Positions 16,681-25,256 are shown, counted from the first letter of the stretch. The stretch is 64,000 nt of DNA from UBA7803 sp040219935 (GCA_040219935.1 JAVJUA010000034.1:1-64000), one strand, 5' to 3'. Notes: generated by a model from the sequence alone, not told the origin. Program-made: numbers and translations.

Positions 16681-17466
16681 TCATTCGCGCGGCGTGCGGG
16701 TCGCCCCGCCGCCGACGCGCGCGTTCCAGGCAGCCAGGTTCTGCAGCGGGTCGCGCACGTAGGCGCTGCCGCGGATGGCGCCGATCAGCAGCCGGTTGAA
16801 CAGGCGGCCGATCCGGTCCATGGGCCGGTCGAAGTCGAGGAACAGCACCACCCGCACCTGATCGGTGTCGTTCCGCACCTCGTGCTCGTAGGTGTCGTCG
16901 AACACCAGGCACCTGCCTTCCTGCCAGTGGCAGATCTCCTGATCCACACGCAGCCAGCAGTGCTCGCCGTCATCGGGCACGATCAGGCCGAGATGACAGC
17001 GGATCACGGCCCGGGTCGGGCCCTTGTGCGGCGGGATGTGATAGCGGGGCGCCAGGATCGAGTACCAGGCGTTCTGCAGCCCCGGCAGGCCGTCGAGCAG
17101 CGCCGCCGTGGCCGGGCAGCGGGCGCAGTTCTCCTGCACCCGGTTGCCGAACACGTAGAACGCGAACGTCTTCCAGTTGTCGCCCTTGGAGATGCGCTTC
17201 TGGTCGGGCGAGAGCTGATGAAACGCCGGCACGTCCTCGAGCCGCGTCATCACCCCCTCGAGGTCGGCACGCACCTCCTGCCAGCGGGACTCCAGGATCG
17301 ACACCCAGGGGAACTGGGCGTTGTCGAGCACGGGCGTGGTGCCCACCAGGCTGTGCCGGGCCTGAAACTCCCCCACCTTGCGCAGCGCGTGCTTGCCCGT
17401 CTGAATCACCAGATGGCGCAGACGGGGAAACCGGGCGGCGGAGCCGTTCTGGGGTGACTGGGTCAT
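16681..17466 (-). CDS. aspartyl/asparaginyl beta-hydroxylase-family dioxygenase (LpxO-like)
   Basis: A 261-residue Fe(II)/2-oxoglutarate oxygenase of the AspH/LpxO family. The metal ligands are H158 in RCHLGL and H195 in DDTYEHEVRN; the intervening CHWQEGRCLVFDD block is typical. LpxO hydroxylates the acyl chain of lipid A. In this operon I infer hydroxylation of the fatty acyl or sphingoid chain of ceramide. The ATG at 17466 overlaps the TGA of the lipid kinase gene (ATGA). A much longer fused frame exists but runs through the kinase gene. Confidence 0.85.
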   Translation of the reverse strand: MTQSPQNGSAARFPRLRHLVIQTGKHALRKVGEFQARHSLVGTTPVLDNAQFPWVSILESRWQEVRADLEGVMTRLEDVPAFHQLSPDQKRISKGDNWKTFAFYVFGNRVQENCARCPATAALLDGLPGLQNAWYSILAPRYHIPPHKGPTRAVIRCHLGLIVPDDGEHCWLRVDQEICHWQEGRCLVFDDTYEHEVRNDTDQVRVVLFLDFDRPMDRIGRLFNRLLIGAIRGSAYVRDPLQNLAAWNARVGGGATRTPRE

Positions 17467-18404
17467 AGCGGGACGAATCTGATCGCAGGGCTGGCCGAGA
17501 CGCGCATGGTAGCACCGCTGCTGCGGAACAGTTCGCCGTCCAGGGTGTAGGGGCCGTCGAAGGCGAGGGTCAGCCCGTCGCTGCCGGCGCTGTGCCAGCC
17601 CGCTTCCGGCGTCATGGTCGCGTGGGGCCGGCCGCGCAGCAGTCGCGGCAGCCGCCGCAGGAAGCCGGCGGCGCGCGCTTCCACGGCTGTGGCTTTCAGC
17701 GCCCCGCCGCCCTGGCCCCAGTACGGACGCAGGCCCAGCAGCAGCCGGTCCAGGGTGGTGACCAGCAGCAGCCGCACCGACCAGTCTTCGCCGTCGACGC
17801 GCACGCGCGCCGGCTCGGCGAACGGCGGCTCGCCCCGGGCCATGCCCCAGATGGTGCGCGCCAGCGCCACCCCGGCGCCGAGCTCGTGGGCGCCGCCGCC
17901 GTGGCGGATGCGGGCGTGGAAGTATTCGATGCCCTGGACGATGGTGCCCATGCCGAAGAACAGCCCGCACACCGCCGCCCCGGCGCCGTCCTCGGGCGCC
18001 ACCCGCACCAGCGGCCGCGGCGCCACCGGCCCGCCGTTGCCGGCGCTGCCGTTCACGGCGGCGCCGAGGGCCGTCAGGCAGTCGCGAAAGCGGCGGTGGT
18101 CGTTGACGTCGTAGGCGGTCATGTTGGTGGTGCCGCCGGGCAGGCACGCCACCCGCGGCAGGCGCTCGATGGGGCAGCGCGCCAGCAGCAGGGTCAGGGC
18201 GTGCTGCACGCTGCCGTCGCCGCCGTTGATCACCAGCAGGTCGTCCGGCGCCCAGCGGTCGTGGCCCAGCAGCGGATCGAGCTCTGGGCCGCTGCGGGTG
18301 ACATGATGGCGCACGTGCTCGGTCTCCGGCAGCAGCGCGCGCAGCGCCTCCAGGTGCCGGCTGGCCCGGGATGCCGTGACGTTGCTCACCACCAGCACCT
18401 TCAT
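17463..18404 (-). CDS. DAGK-family lipid kinase, candidate ceramide kinase
   Basis: A 313-residue diacylglycerol/sphingosine-kinase catalytic-domain protein with the ATP-binding GGDGS at 61-65 (VINGGDGSVQHAL) and PGGTTNM at 89-95. The C-terminal beta-rich domain carries DGPYTLDGELF, as in YegS and the eukaryotic kinases. In Caulobacter a kinase of this family (CpgB) phosphorylates ceramide. The same role fits here because it lies three genes below ceramide synthase. Start and stop both overlap neighbours by ATGA. Confidence 0.85.
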   Translation of the reverse strand: MKVLVVSNVTASRASRHLEALRALLPETEHVRHHVTRSGPELDPLLGHDRWAPDDLLVINGGDGSVQHALTLLLARCPIERLPRVACLPGGTTNMTAYDVNDHRRFRDCLTALGAAVNGSAGNGGPVAPRPLVRVAPEDGAGAAVCGLFFGMGTIVQGIEYFHARIRHGGGAHELGAGVALARTIWGMARGEPPFAEPARVRVDGEDWSVRLLLVTTLDRLLLGLRPYWGQGGGALKATAVEARAAGFLRRLPRLLRGRPHATMTPEAGWHSAGSDGLTLAFDGPYTLDGELFRSSGATMRVSASPAIRFVPL

Positions 18405-19219
18405 GGGGCGCAGCGCCCGGCGTCGGCGGCGAGGAGCTGGTTGGCCAGCATCCAGTCGGCGTGGCTGTCGACGTCGACGGCCGCGCGCGGGTAGGGCACC
18501 TCGACGAAGCCGATGCGGCACCCCGCCCGGTCGGAGAGCACGGCGAATGCCGCCGGCGCGGTGAGCCGCCCGCTCAGGTAGCGGGCCAGCGTCAGCGCCC
18601 CGAGACGGCGGGCGATCCGCCATGGCCGCTTGCGGTCGGCCTCGACGCCGGACCAGAACGCCAGCGCCCGGCCGCTCTCGGGGGTCAGCAGGGCGAACAG
18701 GTTGCTGCCGCAGAAGCCGCCGTCGGCGAAGCGCAGCACGGTGCGCCGCGACTGCGGGAAGGCGGCGGCCACGATGTCGTAGGGCACCAGGCCCACCACC
18801 AGATCGAGGTGGTTCGCCTGCGCGGCCGCGCAGGCGGCGGTGCAGAACGCGTCCACCATGGCGGGCTCGAGCAGGGCGTGATCGCCGCCGGTGAGCAGCA
18901 GCGGATGCCCGCCGGCCTCGCGGCTGGCCGCCAGGGCGCTGGCGGCCGGTCCGGTCGCTGGCGCCAGCCAGCGGTAGTCGCCGGCGGCCAGCAGCGCCTG
19001 CAGCGCCGGTGCAGCCGACAGCACATCGGCGGCGGGGCCGCAGACCACGCCGCCGGCCACCGCGTCGCTGCCGCGCAGGGCCGTCAGCACCCGCGCCAGG
19101 CACGGCTGGCCGGCCACGTCCGCCAGCACGCCGGCGGCGATGCCGAGCTCGCGTGCCAATACTCCGCCGCCCGGGCGCTCGCCGGCCAGCACCACGGCCT
19201 TGAAGGGCGCCGACCTCAT
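18401..19219 (-). CDS. MobA-like nucleotidyltransferase
   Basis: A 272-residue protein with a MobA/GT-A nucleotidyltransferase fold: N-terminal FKAVVLAGERPGGGVLA, LLTGGDHALL with the metal-site aspartate, and a C-terminal DVDSHADW segment containing the second acidic site. The N-terminal loop is longer than usual. It lies between ceramide synthase (16-base gap) and the lipid kinase (ATGA overlap). It is the second activated-head-group candidate in the locus. The substrate is unknown. Confidence 0.75.
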   Translation of the reverse strand: MRSAPFKAVVLAGERPGGGVLARELGIAAGVLADVAGQPCLARVLTALRGSDAVAGGVVCGPAADVLSAAPALQALLAAGDYRWLAPATGPAASALAASREAGGHPLLLTGGDHALLEPAMVDAFCTAACAAAQANHLDLVVGLVPYDIVAAAFPQSRRTVLRFADGGFCGSNLFALLTPESGRALAFWSGVEADRKRPWRIARRLGALTLARYLSGRLTAPAAFAVLSDRAGCRIGFVEVPYPRAAVDVDSHADWMLANQLLAADAGRCAP

Positions 19220-19235
19220 GCCGTGGTGGTGCTTG

Positions 19236-20399
19236 TCATGTCAGCGGCTTCCGGAACATGCGGTAGCGCTTGCTCACCCGGCCGCCGATGCTCTCGATGA
19301 TGCCGCGCATGCCCATGTTGTCGTCGAGAATCCACGACAGCTCCACCTCGCGGAAGCCCCGCCGAACCGCCGGTCCGCGCACCGCGTCGATGACCAGGTA
19401 GGCGAGCCCGGGCCCGAGCCGGGTGTGGTGGTGGGCGCGGCGCACGCCCATCAGCGGCACCCGGCCGCTGGCCGGGTAGCGTACCTTCAGCCGCCACAGC
19501 AGCTTGGCCCAGCCGAACGGCAGCAGCCGGCCGCCGAGGTCGGCGATGGCCTCGTTGAGGTTGGGCAGCATGACGATGAAGGCGCTGGGCTCGCCGTCGA
19601 GCTCGGCGATCTGGATGAACTCGTCGGGAATGATCAGCAGCATCTCGCGGCCGACGGCGCGGAACTCCTCGCGGGTGAATGGCACGAAGCCCCAGTTCTG
19701 CGACCAGGCGTCGTTGAAGATGTCACGCAGCACCTCGAGATCGTCGTCGAGGTGCTTGCGGGATACGGTGCGCAGCGTCACCCGCGGCGCCAGACGCTTG
19801 AGCAGCGCTGCCATCACCGGCGGCGGGTCGAAGGCGGGGTTCAGCACGTAGGCCAGCAGGTCCTGGGCCGGTTGGTAGCCGGCCGCCTCCACCGCGGCCC
19901 CGTAGTACGGCGGCGAGTGGGCCATCATGAAGTAGGGCGGGGTGTCGAAGCCGTCGACCAGGATGCCGAGCTCCTGGTTGATGCCGAGGTTGAACGGCCC
20001 GGTGACGTGCACGGCGCCGCGCGCGCGCAGCCAGCCTTCGGCGGTCTCGAGCAGGGCGGCGATCAGGCCCGGGTTGTTCTCCGCCTCCAGCATGCCGAAG
20101 TAGCCGCCGCGCTCGCCGTGCTCGGCCTCGTAGAGGCGGTCGATCTGGGCGCTGATGCGGGCCACCGGCACGCCGTTGCGGTAGGCCACCCAGGCCTGCC
20201 ACTCGGCGTGGGCGAAGAACGGATGCTTGGGATTGAGGGCCCCTCGCCGCTCGAAGGCGAGCTGTGCCACCCAGTTCGGGTCGGTGCGGTACACGTCGAA
20301 GGGCACGCTCAGGAAGTCGCTCAGCCCGCGGCGGTCGCCCACCGGCACGATGCGCGCGCCGCGGTGGTCGCCAGCCGAAGCCGTCGTGATCTCAGCCAC
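19236..20399 (-). CDS. bcerS: bacterial ceramide synthase (GNAT-like N-acyltransferase)
   Basis: A 387-residue protein of the GNAT-related family that includes the Caulobacter ceramide synthase. Hallmark stretches are VPFDVYRTDPNWVAQL, FFAHAEWQAWVA, GYFGMLEAENNP, VTGPFNLGINQELGILVDGFD, PPYFMMAHSPPYY, and the C-terminal ELSWILDDNMGMRGIIE with IGGRVSKRYRMFRK. It N-acylates the sphingoid base. The GTG at 20399 has AGGGGG six bases upstream and overlaps the ABC gene by 8 bases; a longer frame to 20435 has no such site. These proteins are sometimes mislabelled as dATP pyrophosphohydrolase. Confidence 0.88.
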   Translation of the reverse strand: MAEITTASAGDHRGARIVPVGDRRGLSDFLSVPFDVYRTDPNWVAQLAFERRGALNPKHPFFAHAEWQAWVAYRNGVPVARISAQIDRLYEAEHGERGGYFGMLEAENNPGLIAALLETAEGWLRARGAVHVTGPFNLGINQELGILVDGFDTPPYFMMAHSPPYYGAAVEAAGYQPAQDLLAYVLNPAFDPPPVMAALLKRLAPRVTLRTVSRKHLDDDLEVLRDIFNDAWSQNWGFVPFTREEFRAVGREMLLIIPDEFIQIAELDGEPSAFIVMLPNLNEAIADLGGRLLPFGWAKLLWRLKVRYPASGRVPLMGVRRAHHHTRLGPGLAYLVIDAVRGPAVRRGFREVELSWILDDNMGMRGIIESIGGRVSKRYRMFRKPLT

Positions 20400-22134
20400 G
20401 TTGTCCCCCTGTGTCCCGTTGCTCGTCGTGGGCATCCCTTACCTGGCCGTTGGCCACCTGATAGACCCGGTCGCCGATGCGGCGCAGCGCCGACTGATGG
20501 GTGACGGCGAGGATGGTGAGCTGGCCCCGCAACCCGGTGAGGGTATCGCAGATGGCGGCCTCGCTGGCCGGGTCGAGGGCGCTGGTGGCCTCGTCCAGCA
20601 CCAGCAGCGCCGGGTCGTGGGCCAGCGCCCGGGCCACCATGATGCGCTGGCGCTGGCCGCCGGACAGGCGCGCGCCGCGCTCGCCCACCAGGGTGTGCAC
20701 GCCTTCCGGCATCGCCTCGACGAAGTCCAGGGCACCGGCGGCCCGCAGGGCCCGCAGCACGTCCGCTTCGCCGAGCCGTTCGTCACCGAGCGTGACGTTG
20801 GCGAACACGGTGTCGTGCAGCAGCAGGTTGTCCTGGGGCACGTAGCCGATGCGGCCCCGCCAGGCCATCAGATCGATCTGGTCGAGCGGCACGCCGTCGA
20901 TCAGGATGCGGCCGGCGGTGGGCTGGATCAGGCCGATCACCAGGTCGGCGATGGTCGACTTGCCGCTGCCCGACTCGCCCACCAGGCAGGTGATGCCGCC
21001 CCGCGGGATGCTCAGGCTGACGCCGCTCAGCACCGGCTCGTCGTCGTAGCCGAACGAGACGTCTTCCAGGGTGATGGCGTGCTCGAAGGCGGGCGGCCGG
21101 GTGCCGCCGCTGGGCTCGGTCTGGCGCTCGGCGTCGCGCATCGTCTCCTGCAGCGACCAGTAGGCGCTCTCGCAGGTGATCATGCGCTGGTACTCCTTCT
21201 GCACCTTGCTGCCGCGGCGCAGCAGCCGCGCCAGCACCAGGGTCAGGAAGGTGACCGTGGCCAGCTCCATCTGGAACTGCACCAGGGCGACGTAGATGCC
21301 CACCACGATCACCAGCGTGTACATGGGCTCCTGGGCGGCGTCGAGCCCGGCGTTGCCCAGCACCTCGCGGCGCAGCTCGGTGCGCAGCACGCCCGACTGC
21401 TGCGCCACCAGCGCCTCGGCGGCGCGTTCCCGGCCCATGGACTTCAGCGTCTTCACCGACAGCAGGATGTCGGTGAGCGAGGCCAGCAGGTTGCGGTAGC
21501 CGTGGGTCTGGCCCAACCCGGCGCGCCCCGAGATCTTCACGAACTGGTGCGACAGCCCCCAGACCGCCAGGCCGGCGCCCAGGCATACCAGGGTCGCCTG
21601 CCACGACACCAGCACGGCGACGGTGAAGTACACCAGGGTCTCGATGAACACCACCAGCAGGCGGATGGCGTAGACGTAGGCGTTGGACGCGCGCCAGGCT
21701 TCGGTGGCCATGGCGTTGCCCAGCCGCCCGACCGACTGGCGCACGTAGAACAGCCAGCTCGAGGCGGTGACCGCGCGCAGCAGGTCGAGCCGGAGCTGGG
21801 TGGCGACGTCGGCGGCCAGGTAGCCGATGCGCTGCTCGGCCAGGAACACCAGCAGGCTCTTCAGGCCGATGCCGGCGACGATGAAGGCGAGCAGCACGCC
21901 CAGCGACGGCGTCAGGCCGAGCTGCTCGGCGGTCTGGTAGATGAACGTGGTCAGCTCGTCCTGGGCGCCCGGGTCGCTGAGGGCGCCGGCGGCCGGGTCC
22001 TGGAAGGCCAGGTTCAGCATCGGCAGCATGGCGGACAGGCCGATGCCGTCGGCGATGCCGGCCAGCATCAGCAGCACCATCAGCAGCAGGCTCTGCCACG
22101 GGTGCTCCACCACGAACTGGCCGATCAGCTTCAT
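20392..22134 (-). CDS. MsbA-like ABC exporter (fused TMD-NBD), likely sphingolipid flippase
   Basis: A 580-residue half-transporter. About six membrane segments fill residues 12-310. The nucleotide-binding domain carries Walker A GESGSGKST (386-394), signature LSGGQRQ (490-496) and Walker B LLVLDEAT (510-517). The overall build is that of MsbA, which flips lipid A precursors. Located between ceramide synthase (8-base overlap) and two LptF/LptG-like permeases (10-base gap), it should move the finished sphingolipid across the inner membrane. It is probably a homodimer. Confidence 0.9.
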   Translation of the reverse strand: MKLIGQFVVEHPWQSLLLMVLLMLAGIADGIGLSAMLPMLNLAFQDPAAGALSDPGAQDELTTFIYQTAEQLGLTPSLGVLLAFIVAGIGLKSLLVFLAEQRIGYLAADVATQLRLDLLRAVTASSWLFYVRQSVGRLGNAMATEAWRASNAYVYAIRLLVVFIETLVYFTVAVLVSWQATLVCLGAGLAVWGLSHQFVKISGRAGLGQTHGYRNLLASLTDILLSVKTLKSMGRERAAEALVAQQSGVLRTELRREVLGNAGLDAAQEPMYTLVIVVGIYVALVQFQMELATVTFLTLVLARLLRRGSKVQKEYQRMITCESAYWSLQETMRDAERQTEPSGGTRPPAFEHAITLEDVSFGYDDEPVLSGVSLSIPRGGITCLVGESGSGKSTIADLVIGLIQPTAGRILIDGVPLDQIDLMAWRGRIGYVPQDNLLLHDTVFANVTLGDERLGEADVLRALRAAGALDFVEAMPEGVHTLVGERGARLSGGQRQRIMVARALAHDPALLVLDEATSALDPASEAAICDTLTGLRGQLTILAVTHQSALRRIGDRVYQVANGQVRDAHDEQRDTGGQRG

Positions 22135-22144
22135 GCCGGCCGCC

Positions 22145-23215
22145 TCATCGGGGCGCTCCGTTGACGCGGCGGATCAGCACCACGGCGATGCCGAACACCA
22201 CCGCGATGGGCAGGCTCACGGCCAGCGGCGGCGATTGCGTGGCGATGAAGATGGCGTTGGTGCCGATCTGCTGCAGCAGGAACATGCCGAGCGCGTTGGC
22301 CACGCCCAGCGTCACCGCCCCGCCCATGCTGGCGCGCGGCCCGACCCCGAGCACGAACGGTGCGGCGAACAGGGCGAAGGCGATGCCCGACGCCGGCGTC
22401 AGCACCCGCCGCCAGAACTCCACCGCATAGATGCCGGTGGGGCGCTGCTCGCGGGCCAGGTAGCGGCGGTGGGCGTCGATGTCGGCCAGCGACAGGCTTT
22501 CAAGCGGCAGCTCGTAGAGGGCCGTGGTCTGACGCCAGGGCGGCGTCCAGTCCAGATGGTCCTGGGCGCGGGTCTCGATGAGGCCGCCGCGATAGAACTT
22601 CTCACGCACGCCCTGCAGCGCCCAGGTTCCGCCGGGCAGCAGCGCCGCGCTTTCGGCGTGCAGGTAGCGGTCGAGCTCGTTGTCGTGGCCGAAGTCGTAG
22701 AGATGGATGCCGGACGGCGCGCCGCCCCGGGCCAGCGACTCGACGTTGACGAACATGCCGTCGTGTTCGATCCAGATGCCGTCCTTGGAGAACAGGGCGC
22801 CGTCGCGCGAGGTCTCGGCCATGTGCAGCAGGTACGCCTGCTGGGCCATGGGCCGGGCGGCGAACTCCACCGCCGCGATCACGGCGAAGAACCCCAGGGT
22901 GGCCACCGCGCACACCGTGGCCAGGCGCAGCGGCGTCATGGCGGCGGCGCGCATGGCGATCAGCTCGTGGCTGCGCACGAAGGTGCTGAGCCCGTAGACG
23001 ACGCCGAGCAGGGCGATGAAGGGTGACAGGTCCACCAGCCGCATGGGCAGGATCAGGGCCGTCACCGCCAGGGCGTCGCCGAGGTCGAAGTTGGCGTCGC
23101 CGACGTCGCCGGCGCGCTCCATGAACTCGAACAGGCCGAACAGAGCCAGCAGCGAGGCGCCGGTGAGCGCGAAGCCGCGCGCCAGCGCGCCCATCAGGTA
23201 GCGATAGATGAGCAT
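22145..23215 (-). CDS. LptG-like permease (YjgP/YjgQ family)
   Basis: A 356-residue protein beginning MLIYRYLMGALARGFALTG. It has hydrophobic helices near the N-terminus (LLALFGLFEFMERAG, LILPMRLVDLSPFIALLGVVYGL), an RSHELIAMRAAAMTP coupling helix, a central soluble domain of about 170 residues (the periplasmic jellyroll of the family) and three C-terminal helices. In the Lpt system such a permease extracts lipopolysaccharide from the inner membrane. Here no lptA, lptC or pepA is adjacent; the neighbours are sphingolipid genes, so a paralogue devoted to that lipid is likely. ATG and the upstream TGA overlap by one base. Confidence 0.85.
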   Translation of the reverse strand: MLIYRYLMGALARGFALTGASLLALFGLFEFMERAGDVGDANFDLGDALAVTALILPMRLVDLSPFIALLGVVYGLSTFVRSHELIAMRAAAMTPLRLATVCAVATLGFFAVIAAVEFAARPMAQQAYLLHMAETSRDGALFSKDGIWIEHDGMFVNVESLARGGAPSGIHLYDFGHDNELDRYLHAESAALLPGGTWALQGVREKFYRGGLIETRAQDHLDWTPPWRQTTALYELPLESLSLADIDAHRRYLAREQRPTGIYAVEFWRRVLTPASGIAFALFAAPFVLGVGPRASMGGAVTLGVANALGMFLLQQIGTNAIFIATQSPPLAVSLPIAVVFGIAVVLIRRVNGAPR

Positions 23216-24312
23216 CAGGCCGGCTCCCGCAGGGTGAGCGACGGTATGCGCCGCATGGCCAGATAGGCACCCAGCATCACCAGCACCGCGGTGAACACGC
23301 CCGGGTACCTGGGCAGCAGCCCGTTCTCCACCGCCGAGGTGGTGATGCTGCTCAGGTTGAACACCAGAGCGTAGACCACGATCGCCACGGTGAAGCGGGT
23401 GTACGGCGACTGCTTGGGGCGCAGCCGGCCGAGCTCGATGGCCATCAGCGCCACCAGGAAGGCGATCAGTGGCATGGCCAGCCGCCACTGGTACTCGGCC
23501 ACGTCCTTGGGCGCGGTGGCGTTGGCCAGGTCGTCGGTGGACCGGGCGCGGCGCCGCGAGGCGGGGTCGCGCTCCGGGCGCTGGGCCCGGTACACCAGCC
23601 GCTCGAACCTCGACACCCGGTCCGGCAGCCCACGGGCGGCGTCGGCGGCGGCGTCTGCCGGCGTCCGGGCGAACTCGTAGCTGGTGCCGTCGAGGAAGCT
23701 CAGCGTCTGCCGGCGCTGGGCGTCCGTCTCGTCGATCTGGCCCGCCCGGGCGCGCAGCACCACCGTGCGCCCGGGCGGCTCGATGCGGGCGAACACCCGG
23801 GCCAGGTTCGGGGCCGAGCGCTCGATGTCCTCCGCCTGAATGACGAAGTTGGCGTCCCAGCGGTAGAAGCGCTGCGGCGCCATCTGGCTGGACGAGAGGT
23901 TGGTGGCGCGCTCGCTGATGCTCTCCCGCAGCACATAGGAGTACGGACGCCCGTACACCGTCAGCAGCGCCACGCACACGGCCACCACCACCGCCAGCAG
24001 CCGCAGCGGCTGCGACAGCCGGTCGGGCGACACGCCGCTGGCGTAGATCGCATAGGGCTCGCCCTCGCGGTGCCAGGTGCAGGTGACCATGATCAGGGCG
24101 GCGAAGAAAGCCGACGGCAGCAGCACCTCGAGCGCGGCCAGGTCATGGGCCACCACCAGCGCGAACACGTCGCTGGCGGAGAGGTTGCCGAGCGCGGCCG
24201 AGCGCAGCAGCTGCACGCTGGTGAAGGCGGTGAACAGCAGCACCAGCAGCGCCAGCCCGAGGATGGTGGGCACCAGCACCTGGCGGATCACGTAGCGGTC
24301 GAGGGTGAGCAC
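23215..24312 (-). CDS. LptF-like permease (YjgP/YjgQ family)
   Basis: A 365-residue partner of the LptG-like protein. The N-terminus LDRYVIRQVLVPTILGLALLVLLFTAF is characteristic of LptF (RY..RQ followed by a long helix). REGEPYAIYASGVSP is the coupling-helix region, a soluble domain follows, and three helices close the protein. The gene starts 3 bases after the acyltransferase gene and is coupled to the LptG-like gene by TGATG. An ATPase corresponding to LptB is not encoded here, so the pair would have to borrow the housekeeping LptB or work with the adjacent ABC exporter. Confidence 0.85.
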   Translation of the reverse strand: MLTLDRYVIRQVLVPTILGLALLVLLFTAFTSVQLLRSAALGNLSASDVFALVVAHDLAALEVLLPSAFFAALIMVTCTWHREGEPYAIYASGVSPDRLSQPLRLLAVVVAVCVALLTVYGRPYSYVLRESISERATNLSSSQMAPQRFYRWDANFVIQAEDIERSAPNLARVFARIEPPGRTVVLRARAGQIDETDAQRRQTLSFLDGTSYEFARTPADAAADAARGLPDRVSRFERLVYRAQRPERDPASRRRARSTDDLANATAPKDVAEYQWRLAMPLIAFLVALMAIELGRLRPKQSPYTRFTVAIVVYALVFNLSSITTSAVENGLLPRYPGVFTAVLVMLGAYLAMRRIPSLTLREPA

Positions 24313-24315
24313 GGC

Positions 24316-25137
24316 TCAGCGCTCCCGCGGCCAGCGCCGCTTGGTGCACAGCCACTCGCCCGGCCGCTCGCGGATCCAGCCCTCCAGCAGCCGGTTGTAC
24401 TGCCGCATCAGGTCGATGGCGGCGGGCTTGCCGGTGAGCCCCGGAGCGGGGTGCAGGCAGGCGCCGAACTCGATCTCGAAGCGCGCCGGGCCGAGCCGCT
24501 TGACCCGGGCCGGCACCAGCGGGTAGTCGAGCCGCAGCGCCACCCGGGCCGGGCTCAGGGTGGTCATGGCCGGCCGCCCGAACAGGTCGAGCTCGGCGCC
24601 GCTGTCCACCCGCACGTCCGGCAGCAGGCCGATGCTGCGGCCCTGCAGGTGCCGCTCCGTGAGCTTGCGCAGCGCCTCCTGCTTGGTCACGTAGGAGACG
24701 CCGCCGCGGGCGCGGAAGCCCTGAATCAGGCGGTCGACGCCCGGATTGTCGTCGGGGCTGTAGACGCCCACCACGCCGTTGCGGCAGTGCTTGCCCAGGT
24801 AGGCGCCGAGCACCTCCCAGTTGGCCAGGTGCGCGGTCATGACCAGCATCGGCCGGCCGTTGGCGAACAGCTCGGCGACGTGGTCGGGCATGGTCACCGC
24901 GACGCGCTGGTCGACGATGCGCTGCACGTGCGGGTACTCGAAGAGCACCCCGCCCAGATTCGACCAGACGTTGCGGGCGATGGCCCGCAGGGTGGCCGGA
25001 TCGGTGTCCGGCAGGGCCTGATTCAGGTTGCGCAGCACCTGCCGCTGCTTGCGCAGCGACGACCCCAGCACGTACAGCGACCGCGACCCCAGCCACGACG
25101 CCGCGCCGCTCGGCAGCGCGGCGGCGAGCTGCCACAT
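24316..25137 (-). CDS. HtrB/LpxL-like lysophospholipid acyltransferase
   Basis: A 273-residue LPLAT-superfamily protein of the LpxL/HtrB branch. The catalytic HX4E motif is in TAHLANWE, followed by ALRKLTERHLQGRSIGLLPDVRVD, FGRPAMTTLSPARVAL and a C-terminal ERPGEWLCTKRRW. It is a little shorter at the N-terminus than typical LpxL (about 300 residues), since no earlier start is available. As first gene of the transport/ceramide operon it may O-acylate the sphingolipid rather than lipid A. That is inference from position. Confidence 0.85.
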   Translation of the reverse strand: MWQLAAALPSGAASWLGSRSLYVLGSSLRKQRQVLRNLNQALPDTDPATLRAIARNVWSNLGGVLFEYPHVQRIVDQRVAVTMPDHVAELFANGRPMLVMTAHLANWEVLGAYLGKHCRNGVVGVYSPDDNPGVDRLIQGFRARGGVSYVTKQEALRKLTERHLQGRSIGLLPDVRVDSGAELDLFGRPAMTTLSPARVALRLDYPLVPARVKRLGPARFEIEFGACLHPAPGLTGKPAAIDLMRQYNRLLEGWIRERPGEWLCTKRRWPRER

Positions 25138-25250
25138 GGCGGCAGCGGCGAGAGCGACGATCCTGTCGCGGTGCTGGCGGGCGATGACAGACTCCTGGTC
25201 GTTGCCGACGCGGCCGCGCAGCGGCGGCCGCCGTCGAATCGAAGTCGCGG

Positions 25251-25256
25251 ATTATA
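25251..25256 (-). promoter_or_regulatory. -10 element of the minus-strand sphingolipid operon
   Basis: A perfect TATAAT on the minus strand, 113 bases before the acyltransferase ATG, in the context CGACTATAATCC that is also found at 12.86 kb. No convincing -35 is present. The rest of the 181-base gap (25138-25318) holds only GC-rich palindromic sequence and no gene. Confidence 0.4.

Noticed and set aside
20392..24312. Canonical lipopolysaccharide transport locus (msbA, lptF, lptG)
   Set aside because: No lptA, lptB, lptC, pepA, lpxK or kdsB is adjacent and every neighbour in the operon is a ceramide gene; still the main alternative to a dedicated sphingolipid exporter.
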